Positions 29,912 to 38,231 of a stretch of DNA of 64,000 bases are shown piece after piece. The translations under genes and the position numbers were made by a program. Source of the stretch: Polynucleobacter sp. MWH-UH35A (GTDB taxonomy: Bacteria > Pseudomonadota > Gammaproteobacteria > Burkholderiales > Burkholderiaceae); the NCBI RefSeq assembly GCF_018687075.1, contig NZ_CP061285.1, forward strand, positions 1,240,001 to 1,304,000. The letters run 5' to 3'. Numbering within the stretch: the stretch's first letter is position 1; every line of letters starts with the position of its first letter. Under the pieces are notes generated by a model that was given only the letters and a program-made list of their open reading frames with translations, was not told the origin of the DNA and ran no database searches.

Positions 29912-31330
29912 TTATTTCTTTTTAAAACCACCAAGCAAAGCGCCAACAGCAGGCTTAGCAGGGGTGATTCCAACCTTTTTCTCTTCAGGCTTTACAGTAT
30001 CCGCAGAAGATAGAGGCGCCGTTGAAGGCTCGTAAGGTTTGTAGAAGAACGGGTCTGATACTTTGGTTGATGTGCCTGGAGATGATGAGCGACTATGCGA
30101 AGGCTCTCCTGCTGGTAAAGGCTGCACATCCAACTTGCGCTTCATCAGCTTTTCAATATCGTCGAGCAAACGTTTCTCACTAGCATCGACCAAAGCAATC
30201 GCATCACCTTTGCTGCCGGCACGTCCAGTTCGGCCAATACGATGAATAAAGTCTTCTGCGTTGAAGGGTAATTCGTGATTAATTACACAAGGCATATCTG
30301 GAATATCTAAACCACGTGCAGCTACATCAGTTGCTACCAAAGCTTCAATCGCGCCCGACTTAAATGCGTCCAAAGTTAAAGTGCGTTCACCCTGACTCTT
30401 GTCACCATGTATCGCACCCGCTTTAATGCCATCGCGCTCTAAGGCGCGCGCTAACTTTGCGCAACCTAAACGACTATTGGTAAAGATGATGCATTGGCGG
30501 GATAAGCCTGCACGCGTGCGTGCTTCTAACACCTTCACAATCGCGCGTTGCTTATCTGCAGCAGAAACCATATGCACTACTTGCTTCACGGTATCTGCAG
30601 CAGCATTTTGGCGTGCTACCTCGACTGTCACTGGCGTGCGCAAATAGCTTTGTGCCAGCTTTTTAATTTCTGGGGAGAAAGTAGCAGAGAACAATAAAGT
30701 CTGTCTTTGGACTGGAATCAAATTGATGATGCGCTGTAGATCAGGCAAGAAGCCCATATCCAGCATGCGGTCGGCCTCATCCAGCACCAAAATCTCTACC
30801 TGCGAGAGATTAGCCACCTTTGAACCAATGTGATCCAGCAAACGACCTGGAGTGGCGATCAAGATCTCTACACCATTGCGCAGTATCGCAACTTGTTCTT
30901 TCATATCCACACCGCCGTAGACCACTGCAGCGCGCAGATCAGTGTGCTTTGAATAGCTCGCAGCGTTTTCAGCTACCTGCACCGCCAGCTCACGCGTTGG
31001 AGTGAGCACTAGGGCACGAATAGGATGACGCGCTGGTGAAGCGCTATTGCTTGCGTGACGCAGAATCTTTTGAATGATCGGCAATACAAAGGCTGCTGTT
31101 TTACCAGTGCCCGTTTGCGCTGCGCCCATCAAATCACTTCCAGCCAATACATGTGGAATGGATTGCGCTTGAATCGGAGTTGGGGTGTTGTAACCCTGCT
31201 CCAGAACCGCTTTTTGAATTTTCGGGTCTAAACCAAAGTCAGCAAAAGTAATTGTTGCTGTGGGGGCAACACTAGGGGCAGCATCGCTAACCCCTGTAGA
31301 TGAATTTATATCAGTAGCAGTATTTGTCAA
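29912..31330 (-). CDS. rhlE: DEAD-box RNA helicase, RhlE type
   Basis: A 472-aa DEAD-box protein. Motifs in order: Q motif TPTPIQAQSIPH, motif I AQTGTGKTAAF, PTRELAVQV, motif II VLDEADRMLDMGF, SAT, then in the second RecA domain TDVAARGLDIPD and HRIGRTGRAG (motif VI). The tail from about 400 is Ser/Pro-rich and ends GALLGGFKKK. RhlE helicases remodel RNA in ribosome assembly and RNA decay. The initiator appears to be TTG (31328-31330), 6 bp after glcG, so the genes may be co-transcribed. A Lys-rich frame continues past the stop. Confidence 0.92.
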   Translation of the reverse strand: MTNTATDINSSTGVSDAAPSVAPTATITFADFGLDPKIQKAVLEQGYNTPTPIQAQSIPHVLAGSDLMGAAQTGTGKTAAFVLPIIQKILRHASNSASPARHPIRALVLTPTRELAVQVAENAASYSKHTDLRAAVVYGGVDMKEQVAILRNGVEILIATPGRLLDHIGSKVANLSQVEILVLDEADRMLDMGFLPDLQRIINLIPVQRQTLLFSATFSPEIKKLAQSYLRTPVTVEVARQNAAADTVKQVVHMVSAADKQRAIVKVLEARTRAGLSRQCIIFTNSRLGCAKLARALERDGIKAGAIHGDKSQGERTLTLDAFKSGAIEALVATDVAARGLDIPDMPCVINHELPFNAEDFIHRIGRTGRAGSKGDAIALVDASEKRLLDDIEKLMKRKLDVQPLPAGEPSHSRSSSPGTSTKVSDPFFYKPYEPSTAPLSSADTVKPEEKKVGITPAKPAVGALLGGFKKK

Positions 31331-31336
31331 GGTAAC

Positions 31337-31744
31337 TTACAGAATGGCCGCAATGCCAGCCTTAGCGGTCTCAGCATCCTCGGTCGATTTAACGCCGGAA
31401 ACGCCGACTGCGCCGATGGTAAACCCATTTACCTCGATATTGACGCCACCCTCCAACATGCCTGAAATATGTGGGGCAGATAAGAAAGAAGTGCGGCCGT
31501 TATTAATAATTTCTTCATAGACACGGCTCTCGCGTTTACCCATTGCAGCAGTACGTGCTTTTTCTTGAGCAATGTAAGCGGATACAGGAGCACAACCATC
31601 ACGACGAATTAAACCCAACATATGACCGCCATCATCACAAACGGCAATCGTCACTGCCCAATTGTTAGCGGCAGCGTGTTTGTTTGCTGCATCCAAAATC
31701 TTTTGAACATCAGCTTGAGTTAAGTAAGGTTTAGTAGCAGTCAT
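31337..31744 (-). CDS. GlcG/HbpS-family protein (DUF336)
   Basis: A 135-aa protein of the GlcG/HbpS fold: ILDAANKHAAANNWAVTIAVCDDGGHMLGLIRRDG, SAYIAQEKARTAA and VNGFTIGAVGVSGVKSTEDAETAKAG. Members bind haem or are encoded with glycolate oxidase (GlcG); their exact role is unsettled. Here it is next to a glyoxylate-type aminotransferase and close to a FAD/Fe-S 2-hydroxyacid oxidase, matching the glc association. It has its own promoter-like region upstream. Confidence 0.85.
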   Translation of the reverse strand: MTATKPYLTQADVQKILDAANKHAAANNWAVTIAVCDDGGHMLGLIRRDGCAPVSAYIAQEKARTAAMGKRESRVYEEIINNGRTSFLSAPHISGMLEGGVNIEVNGFTIGAVGVSGVKSTEDAETAKAGIAAIL

Positions 31745-31806
31745 GTTTAATCTTTCTGTCTCGAATATGGTGTCTTTAATGCATGCACTTCTATATAAGT
31801 ACTTGA

Positions 31807-31855
31807 ATTATAAGGGGTGTAGCGTGACTCCTGATGCGGAATCAGGCCCCACCCC
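31807..31855 (-). promoter_or_regulatory. Promoter-like element with dyad upstream of glcG
   Basis: On the minus strand a perfect TATAAT (31807-31812) lies about 60 nt before the glcG start. Where a -35 box should be, CCTGAT (31830-31835) and ATCAGG (31841-31846) form a perfect dyad, framed by GGGGTG (31814-31819) and CACCCC (31850-31855). This could be a promoter whose -35 region is covered by an operator, or a folded leader/terminator of the upstream aminotransferase. No known riboswitch class is recognised. Confidence 0.45.
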
Positions 31856-31889
31856 GATTAATGCGCTTTTGTGTTGCCCTAAGTCCTTC

Positions 31890-33074
31890 TTATTTAAGGA
31901 ACTCTTGGGCTGCCACTACGCCGCTGGCCTTCGGTTTGTAGCCCATAGAACCCAGACTCATCTCTACCCCACTGAGGGCAGCCATCAAGCTGAGTTCATT
32001 ACAGTCGCCTAAGTGACCGATGCGGAATGCCTTACCTTTGATTTTTCCAAGGCCGGTACCCAGTGAGAGATTGAATTTTTCTAATGCATGCTTGCGCAAT
32101 ACATCGGCATCCATCCCTTCTGGTGTTGCAATACACGTGAGCACTGGTGAATAGCAATTTTCATCTTGACATTGAATTTCTAGACCCCAAGCTTTCACTG
32201 CCTCACGACAAGCCGCAGCCAAGCATTGATGGCGCGCGAAGATCGTATCCAATCCTTCAGCCATCATCATGTCCATCGCTTCATGCAAACCATACATTAA
32301 ATTGGTACTTGGCGTTGTGGGCCAGTAGCCGTTTTTATTGGACTCCAAAATTTCATCCCATGCCCAATATGATTTAGGAAATGTGTTGCGCTTGCTTGCC
32401 TCAATAGCTCTTGGAGATAAGGCATTAAAACCAATTCCTGGCGGCAACATCAAGCCTTTTTGTGAACCCGAAATGGTGACGTCAGCGCCCCACTTGTCAT
32501 GCTCATAATCCGCTGAACCCAAGCCAGATACACTATCCACGAGCAATAAGGCTGGATGCTTTAAGGAATCAATCGCTTTACGCACGGCGGCGATATTAGA
32601 TGTCACACCAGTAGAAGTTTCGTTATGAACAACGCACACTGCCTTGATCTCATGGCCGGTGTCTTTGCGTAAACGCTCTTCAATCACAGAGGCATCAACA
32701 CCCCAACGCCAAGAGTCTTGCCCTGGTTTGCCAACCACCTCTACATCCAAGCCAAGGCGTTTAGCAAGTGCACGCCACAAGTTCGCAAACTGGCCTGTTT
32801 CGTAGAACAGCACTTTGTCACCAGGATTGAGAACATTGACTAATGCGCCCTCCCAAGAACCCGTTCCAGAGGCAGAATAAATAATCACAGGTTGCTCAGT
32901 TTTAAAAATCTTTTTGATGCCTTCCAATACCTTCAAGCCAAATGCACCAAACTCAGGGCCACGGTGGTCAATGGTTTGATAGCTTATTGCGCGCAGTACG
33001 CGTGGTGGAACAGGGCTTGGGCCTGGAATATGTAAAAAATGGCGTCCTGATGCGTGGTTATCAAGTTTCAACAT
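31890..33074 (-). CDS. Class V aminotransferase, serine/alanine-glyoxylate type
   Basis: A 394-aa PLP enzyme of the AGXT/SgaA group: HIPGPSPVPPRVL, SASGTGSWEGALVN, LLVDSVSGLGS and the PLP lysine in SGSQKGLMLPPG (near residue 200). It is expected to transfer an amino group from serine or alanine to glyoxylate. It faces a FadR-type regulator and a large FAD/Fe-S oxidase, which fits a glycolate -> glyoxylate -> glycine route. The ATG at 33074 is preferred over an upstream GTG at 33086. A 15-bp operator lies next to its promoter. Confidence 0.88.
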   Translation of the reverse strand: MLKLDNHASGRHFLHIPGPSPVPPRVLRAISYQTIDHRGPEFGAFGLKVLEGIKKIFKTEQPVIIYSASGTGSWEGALVNVLNPGDKVLFYETGQFANLWRALAKRLGLDVEVVGKPGQDSWRWGVDASVIEERLRKDTGHEIKAVCVVHNETSTGVTSNIAAVRKAIDSLKHPALLLVDSVSGLGSADYEHDKWGADVTISGSQKGLMLPPGIGFNALSPRAIEASKRNTFPKSYWAWDEILESNKNGYWPTTPSTNLMYGLHEAMDMMMAEGLDTIFARHQCLAAACREAVKAWGLEIQCQDENCYSPVLTCIATPEGMDADVLRKHALEKFNLSLGTGLGKIKGKAFRIGHLGDCNELSLMAALSGVEMSLGSMGYKPKASGVVAAQEFLK

Positions 33075-33121
33075 GCTTTGTCTCACTTTTAAAGTGTTTA
33101 TAGGTGGTAATTTCTGGCACT

Positions 33122-33165
33122 AGTGTATGACAATTTTTCCCAATTTTCCAATTTGTATACAAAAT
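33122..33165 (-). promoter_or_regulatory. Aminotransferase promoter with operator copy 1
   Basis: ATTTGTATACAAAAT (33151-33165) contains the perfect palindrome TTTGTATACAAA. Directly next to it on the minus strand, TTGGAA (33146-33151) and TACACT (33122-33127), 18 bp apart, make a plausible -35/-10 pair. The palindrome matches the TNGT-N3-ACNA form typical of FCD-type GntR operators. Confidence 0.6.
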
Positions 33166-33244
33166 ATTTAAAATAAATACTGCAAATAAACCTAAAAATA
33201 GGCATTTAAAGCGGTTATTTATAGTTTATGATGACTGATAGTTA

Positions 33245-33259
33245 ATTTTGTATACAAAT
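33245..33259 (+). promoter_or_regulatory. Operator copy 2 upstream of the GntR gene
   Basis: ATTTTGTATACAAAT is the exact reverse complement of the 15-mer at 33151-33165 and lies 21 bp before the regulator ATG. Two inverted identical sites 94 bp apart in a divergent promoter region suggest one regulator controls both directions, including itself. Confidence 0.6.
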
Positions 33260-33280
33260 ATAGGGTTTAAAAGATTCCAA

Positions 33281-33976
33281 ATGGCAACTATTGAACCGAC
33301 TAATTCTCAGAATTTGCATGAGGCCACCTTCCAATCATTGAGATCGCTCTTGGTTGAAGGAAAAATTGCGCCTGGGAGCAAACTCAATGAACGTGAATTA
33401 GCTGAGAGCCTGAACGTTTCTCGCACCCCTATACGAGAGGCGATTCGTCGTTTGGCTGCGGACGGCTTAGTGGAACTTATTACCAATCGTGGTGCCATTG
33501 CAGTGCAACTCACTCTCGAGGATGTGATTCACACTTTTGATGTGATTGCCGATCTTGAAGGATTCTCTGGTGAGTTGGCTGCCAACAATATTAGCGATGC
33601 CGCCCTCTCTGAATTAGAAGCTCTTCAATATGAAATGATGGCTTCGTATGCGCGTCGTGATTTATCGAGCTACTACAAACTCAATTTACGCATTCATCAT
33701 CTGATTAATCAAGCCGCAAATAATCCAGTCCTCTCCCGACTCTTTACGCAAGTCAATGCGCGTATCGAAGCATTACGCTTTCGCTCGAACCAAGACGGCG
33801 TCAAATGGGAAAAGGCTGTTGAAGAGCATCAAGAAATGCTTGATGCCCTCAAAGCTCGGGACCCAGTGCGTATGCGTAGGATCATGATTCAGCACGTACA
33901 GAACAAACGCGATGTTGTAGTGCAGTTACTCAAATCAGAAGCAGAAACAAAAGATGTGGAGACAGCCAAGCCATGA
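33281..33976 (+). CDS. GntR-family regulator, FadR/FCD subfamily
   Basis: A 231-aa protein: winged HTH at about residues 10-75 (LLVEGKIAPGSKLNERELAESLNVSRTPIREAIRRLAADGLVEL) and an all-helical FCD ligand domain with Asp and His metal residues (DLEGFSGELAANN, LNLRIHHLINQ, EEHQEMLDAL). FCD regulators bind small acids. The ATG at 33281 is preferred over a TTG at 33248 that lies inside the operator. The stop overlaps the downstream oxidase start by ATGA, so they form one operon. Confidence 0.9.
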   Translation: MATIEPTNSQNLHEATFQSLRSLLVEGKIAPGSKLNERELAESLNVSRTPIREAIRRLAADGLVELITNRGAIAVQLTLEDVIHTFDVIADLEGFSGELAANNISDAALSELEALQYEMMASYARRDLSSYYKLNLRIHHLINQAANNPVLSRLFTQVNARIEALRFRSNQDGVKWEKAVEEHQEMLDALKARDPVRMRRIMIQHVQNKRDVVVQLLKSEAETKDVETAKP

Positions 33977-36900
33977 ATAAGCCTCTAGACCTCAAAGAAC
34001 TCATGGTCAATCAGGCTGAGCTGGCCAAGCGCTTACGCCAAGAGACTTCAGGCGAAGTAATGATCGATAGCGCGAGTCGTGGGCGCTATGCAACAGATGC
34101 CTCCATCTATCAAGCAATGCCAGTTGCTGTGTTTGTACCAAAAACTGCGCAAGATATTGCCAGTGCGATTCAGATTGCCGCGGAACTTGGTGTGCCAGTA
34201 TTACCTCGTGGTGGTGGCACCAGCCAATGCGGTCAAACTACTGGCGCAGCACTTGTTATTGATAACACCAAATATTTCAGAAACGTTTTAGATTTCAATT
34301 TGGACAAAGCTTATGTTGAAGTTGAGCCCGGCATTGTTCTCGACCACCTCAATGGCTCATTAAAGCAACACGGCCTTTGGTATCCAGTCGATGTCTCCAC
34401 AGCTGGGCAAGCTACGATTGGCGGTATGGCAGGCAACAACTCCTGCGGTAGTCGCTCTATTGCTTACGGCAATATGGTGCACAACGTATTAGGCATTGAT
34501 GCTTGGTTAGCAAATGGTCAAGTAGCGCAGTTTGGTAATTATGCTAACAGCTCTGGTGTCGCTAAAGAGCTGGGTGATTTTGTTAAAAACCTAGCCCATA
34601 CCCTCCAACCAGAAATCGAAGCCCATTTTCCGAAAGTATTAAGACGGGTTGCGGGATATAACCTCGACATCTTCAACCCCCAAAGTGAATTGCCTTACAC
34701 CCAAGATGGCAGCGTCAATCTGGCTCACTTATTGGTGGGTAGCGAAGGTACTTTGGCGTATTACAAGTCACTCAAACTCAAGCTCGCGCCCTTGCCGCAA
34801 CACAAAGTACTCGGAATTGTGAACTTCGCTAGCTTTTATAAAGCAATGGATAGTGCCCAGCATATTGTGAAGCTCGGTCCAACAGCGGTAGAGCTGGTAG
34901 ATCGCACCATGATTGATTTAGCACGCAGTAATCCCAGCTTCAAGAAAACTATTGAGACAGCCTTAGTAGATCATGCTGCTAAAACACCTGAAGCGATTTT
35001 ATTGGTGGAGTTTTCTGGTGAAGCACATGCACCACTCTTAGAAAAGCTCAAGGCTCTGCAAGAACTCATGAGTGATCTGGACTTACCAGGTTCTGTAGTA
35101 ACTATGCCTAACGCATCTCTACAAAAGAATCTATGGGAAGTACGTAAAGCCGGTTTGAACATCATGATGAGTCTCAAAGGCGATGGCAAGCCGGTGAGCT
35201 TTATCGAAGACTGTGCTGTACCACTCGAGAGTTTGGCGGATTACACCCAAGCGCTCACCGATGTATTTTCTAAATATGGTTCACGCGGCACTTGGTATGC
35301 CCATGCCTCCGTAGGAACTTTGCATGTGCGCCCTATCTTGGACATGCGTAGAGATGGCGCCCAGAAGATGCGTGCCGTTGCCGAAGAGGCTTCTGCCCTG
35401 GTACGAAAATACAAAGGCGCTTATAGCGGTGAGCATGGTGATGGCTTATGTCGTGGTGAGTGGATCTCTTGGCAGTTTGGTCCGAAGATCACTGAAGCCC
35501 TTGCGGAGATTAAGCATGCATTTGATCCAAAAGGATTGTTTAATCCAGGCAAGATCGTTAATCCACCAAAGATGGATGACTCCACCCTATTTAGGTTTCC
35601 GCCAAGCTATAAAGTCATTCCATTACAACCAGCGCTGGATTGGTCCGCCTGGAATGTGCAGAACGATCCCGTTACGGAAGAAACCACTGCGCCTGGCACA
35701 GGCGGTGACCCGGCAATGGGCTTGGCTAAAGCAGTCGAGATGTGCAATAACAATGGTCACTGCCGCAAGTTTGATGCTGAAGTGATGTGCCCTAGTTATC
35801 GCGTGACTCGTGATGAGAAACATCTCACACGCGGCAGAGCAAATACATTACGTTTAGCGCTTTCTAATCAGCTCGATCTAAAGAGTGGAACCTCTCCCGA
35901 ATCTTCACCGTTAGCAAGTGATGCCATCAAAGAGGTGATGGAGCTTTGCGTAAGCTGCAAGGCGTGCCGTCGCGAGTGCCCTACTGGTGTTGATATGGCT
36001 AAGATGAAGATCGAGTTCCTTTCTGCATATAAGAAGCGTGTAGGTTACTCACTCAGAGATCTGGCAGTGGCTTATCTGCCTAAATATGCCAGCACGATTA
36101 GCAATATTCCATTTTTGCCAAGTCTTCTCAATCTACGTAATCACATTGCGCCGATTGCTAAGCTTCAGGAGTGGATTATGGGCATCTCAGCGCAACGAAG
36201 TTTGCCAACCTGGAGAGCAAAAACATTCTGGAACCAGAAAGCGAAAGATTCATACCAATACACCCCAGAACAATTGGCGAGTAATACAGACGGCAAGGGT
36301 GTTGTACTGTTGGCAGATACCTTTAACGCTTACTTTGAAGATGAGAATCTCCAAGCCGCTTTAAAGGTACTCAAGGCTGGGAGCTATCTTGTGCATATTC
36401 CTAAAAAGAGTCAAAGCAAATCAGTGAGCCCCACAGAAAATACTTGCTCTAAAGAGTTTTGCTGCGGCAGGACCTATCTTGCAGCAGGCATGGTCGATAA
36501 AGCCAAAGCCACCCTTGGTGAATTAGTTGACCATCTTGCGCCTTATGCAGATAAACACATTCCGATTATTGGCCTAGAGCCTTCTTGCTTATTCACGCTA
36601 AAAGATGAAGCCTTAGTCATGGGTTTTGGTGAGCGTGCAGTCAGCGTTTCCAAGAATGCGCAACTTCTAGAAGAGTTCTTAGCGAGCGAAGCTAAAGCCG
36701 GAAAGCTCAACTTGAATCTCAAAGCGGCGGATAAGTCAGTGCTATTTCACGGTCACTGCCATCAGAAGTCATTTGCTGCAGTAACCCCTGCACTGGAGTT
36801 GCTCAAACTCATTCCAAATGCAGAGCCCAAATTGATTGAATCATCATGCTGCGGTATGGCGGGTAGTTTTGGTTACGAAGCTGAGCATATTGAAGTATCT

Positions 36901-37056
36901 AAGCAAATGGCTGAAGCAAGTCTATTGCCAAGCATTCGCAAGTCACCAGATAGTTGGGTTGTAGCTGATGGCACAAGCTGTCGCCATCAAATTACTGATG
37001 GGGCTCAAAGAGAAGCTGTTCACATTGCCAGAATTTTGGCAGCGCACTTACAATAA
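33973..37056 (+). CDS. Large FAD-binding and Fe-S 2-hydroxyacid oxidase (YdiJ / GlcD-GlcF-like fusion)
   Basis: A 1027-aa fused flavoprotein. FAD_binding_4 domain at about residues 45-190 (PVLPRGGGTSQCGQTTG, GMAGNNSCGSRS), FAD-oxidase C-terminal domain to about 530 (GEHGDGLCRGEW), two 4Fe-4S clusters (CNNNGHCRKFDAEVMCP and CVSCKACRRECP, near 590 and 655), and a C-terminal CCG region (FCCGRTY, HCHQKS, SCCGMAGSFG). Such proteins oxidise D-2-hydroxyacids (D-lactate, D-2-hydroxyglutarate, glycolate) into the respiratory chain. The aminotransferase and GlcG-like gene nearby favour glycolate, by inference. Confidence 0.88.
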   Translation: MNKPLDLKELMVNQAELAKRLRQETSGEVMIDSASRGRYATDASIYQAMPVAVFVPKTAQDIASAIQIAAELGVPVLPRGGGTSQCGQTTGAALVIDNTKYFRNVLDFNLDKAYVEVEPGIVLDHLNGSLKQHGLWYPVDVSTAGQATIGGMAGNNSCGSRSIAYGNMVHNVLGIDAWLANGQVAQFGNYANSSGVAKELGDFVKNLAHTLQPEIEAHFPKVLRRVAGYNLDIFNPQSELPYTQDGSVNLAHLLVGSEGTLAYYKSLKLKLAPLPQHKVLGIVNFASFYKAMDSAQHIVKLGPTAVELVDRTMIDLARSNPSFKKTIETALVDHAAKTPEAILLVEFSGEAHAPLLEKLKALQELMSDLDLPGSVVTMPNASLQKNLWEVRKAGLNIMMSLKGDGKPVSFIEDCAVPLESLADYTQALTDVFSKYGSRGTWYAHASVGTLHVRPILDMRRDGAQKMRAVAEEASALVRKYKGAYSGEHGDGLCRGEWISWQFGPKITEALAEIKHAFDPKGLFNPGKIVNPPKMDDSTLFRFPPSYKVIPLQPALDWSAWNVQNDPVTEETTAPGTGGDPAMGLAKAVEMCNNNGHCRKFDAEVMCPSYRVTRDEKHLTRGRANTLRLALSNQLDLKSGTSPESSPLASDAIKEVMELCVSCKACRRECPTGVDMAKMKIEFLSAYKKRVGYSLRDLAVAYLPKYASTISNIPFLPSLLNLRNHIAPIAKLQEWIMGISAQRSLPTWRAKTFWNQKAKDSYQYTPEQLASNTDGKGVVLLADTFNAYFEDENLQAALKVLKAGSYLVHIPKKSQSKSVSPTENTCSKEFCCGRTYLAAGMVDKAKATLGELVDHLAPYADKHIPIIGLEPSCLFTLKDEALVMGFGERAVSVSKNAQLLEEFLASEAKAGKLNLNLKAADKSVLFHGHCHQKSFAAVTPALELLKLIPNAEPKLIESSCCGMAGSFGYEAEHIEVSKQMAEASLLPSIRKSPDSWVVADGTSCRHQITDGAQREAVHIARILAAHLQ

Positions 37057-37062
37057 GAGGTG

Positions 37063-37413
37063 CTAGCGCATCACTCCGTAGGAGACCATCAAAATAGTGC
37101 CAGTTAATAAGGCTGGCACTAAGCGACGAGTTGGCCTAGACATCATGACGGCGATACTCAAGACGCAAATCAATATTCGGATCCATAAGGGAACGGTTGC
37201 CAGCAAACCCAAAGGCATCACAATCAGTCGCACAGTGAGTGCGGCAACCATAGCGTAAGTAACAGCAGCTAACCAGCGAAAGATTTCGCTATCTTGGTTA
37301 ATGCGCTGAGAAAGTGTTACCCCAATTGCACGACAGAAATAAGTTCCCAAACAGGCGCCAACCAGAGCAATCCATAACCACCAACCAGTCAGCGCACTCT
37401 GAATCGCATTCAT
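37063..37413 (-). CDS. azlD: AzlD-family branched-chain amino acid export subunit
   Basis: A 116-aa protein with four hydrophobic segments and AzlD features (WLWIALVGACLGTYFCRAIGVTL). It works with AzlC as a two-part exporter of branched-chain amino acids. Its start overlaps the azlC stop by 1 bp, and it converges on the oxidase gene with a 6-bp gap. Confidence 0.85.
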   Translation of the reverse strand: MNAIQSALTGWWLWIALVGACLGTYFCRAIGVTLSQRINQDSEIFRWLAAVTYAMVAALTVRLIVMPLGLLATVPLWIRILICVLSIAVMMSRPTRRLVPALLTGTILMVSYGVMR

Positions 37414-38198
37414 CAGCCAAACACCCCTGCTTTCTTGCGCAAGAATTTTCGGTCAATGAAGTAAGCGATGGTACCCGCAACTAAACCAGCTGTTAGCAAA
37501 CTAGTATCACGGTCGATAAAGAAAAATATTGGTCCAAAGATACATCCCAACAAAATAGCGATCCGATTAATCCAAGGCTTTACCTCGGTAAAGGTTAGCA
37601 AAAAGAATAAGGGATTAATAAATACGAGTCCCAAAGTTACGGGAGGGGGTACCATTCCCGCCAAGAGATAGCCCAAAATTGTTCCTGGAACAGAAATGAG
37701 CCAACACACCAAGCCAAGACCTACAAAGTAGCTAAGGCGGTGGCGAGTTTCGATTGAATGAAATTCACGCATGGAGATAGCCCAAGCAGTCATCGCCAAT
37801 AGATGCACGGAAGCATATAGACTGCGATTGCGATCCTTGTGATGAAACTGTGGAAAGAGCGTCACTGTCATCGTAATAAAACGGGTGGCAGTTAAGGTGA
37901 CTGCCAGGGCAATTGCAATTGCAGATGATCCGGTGATGGCCATCTCCAGCAACACCACCTGCCCAGGAAGGGCAAACATAAATAAGCTGGTAGCGGAAGT
38001 GAACCAAATATCAAAGCCATTGGTCTTGCCCATTGCCCCAAAACCAACCATGCCAGCAAAGAGCACCAATGCAGGAGCACCAACCGCATCACGAATGCCA
38101 GACCAAAATGCATCATGACGATTTTTGAAGCGTTCGGCCGCGGAGCTTTCTAGTGCGATTTCGCTGGGATCAATATACGGTTGGTCTGCTGATGACAT
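37413..38198 (-). CDS. azlC: AzlC-family branched-chain amino acid permease
   Basis: A 261-aa membrane protein with six to eight predicted helices and the AzlC core: FWSGIRDAVGAPALVLFAGMVGFGAMG, QVVLLEMAITGSSAIAIALAVTLTATRFITM. It forms an AzlCD exporter with the next gene. The ~35-residue N-terminal extension before the first helix is hydrophilic. It lies 33 bp downstream of queG on the same strand. Confidence 0.88.
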   Translation of the reverse strand: MSSADQPYIDPSEIALESSAAERFKNRHDAFWSGIRDAVGAPALVLFAGMVGFGAMGKTNGFDIWFTSATSLFMFALPGQVVLLEMAITGSSAIAIALAVTLTATRFITMTVTLFPQFHHKDRNRSLYASVHLLAMTAWAISMREFHSIETRHRLSYFVGLGLVCWLISVPGTILGYLLAGMVPPPVTLGLVFINPLFFLLTFTEVKPWINRIAILLGCIFGPIFFFIDRDTSLLTAGLVAGTIAYFIDRKFLRKKAGVFG

Positions 38199-38231
38199 GG
38201 GTAGATTGTAAGAGTTCGCAAGACTTTTTGC

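Noticed and set aside
31807..31860. Riboswitch upstream of glcG
   Set aside because: Nested stems are present but I see no conserved core of any class I know; kept only as an unassigned element.
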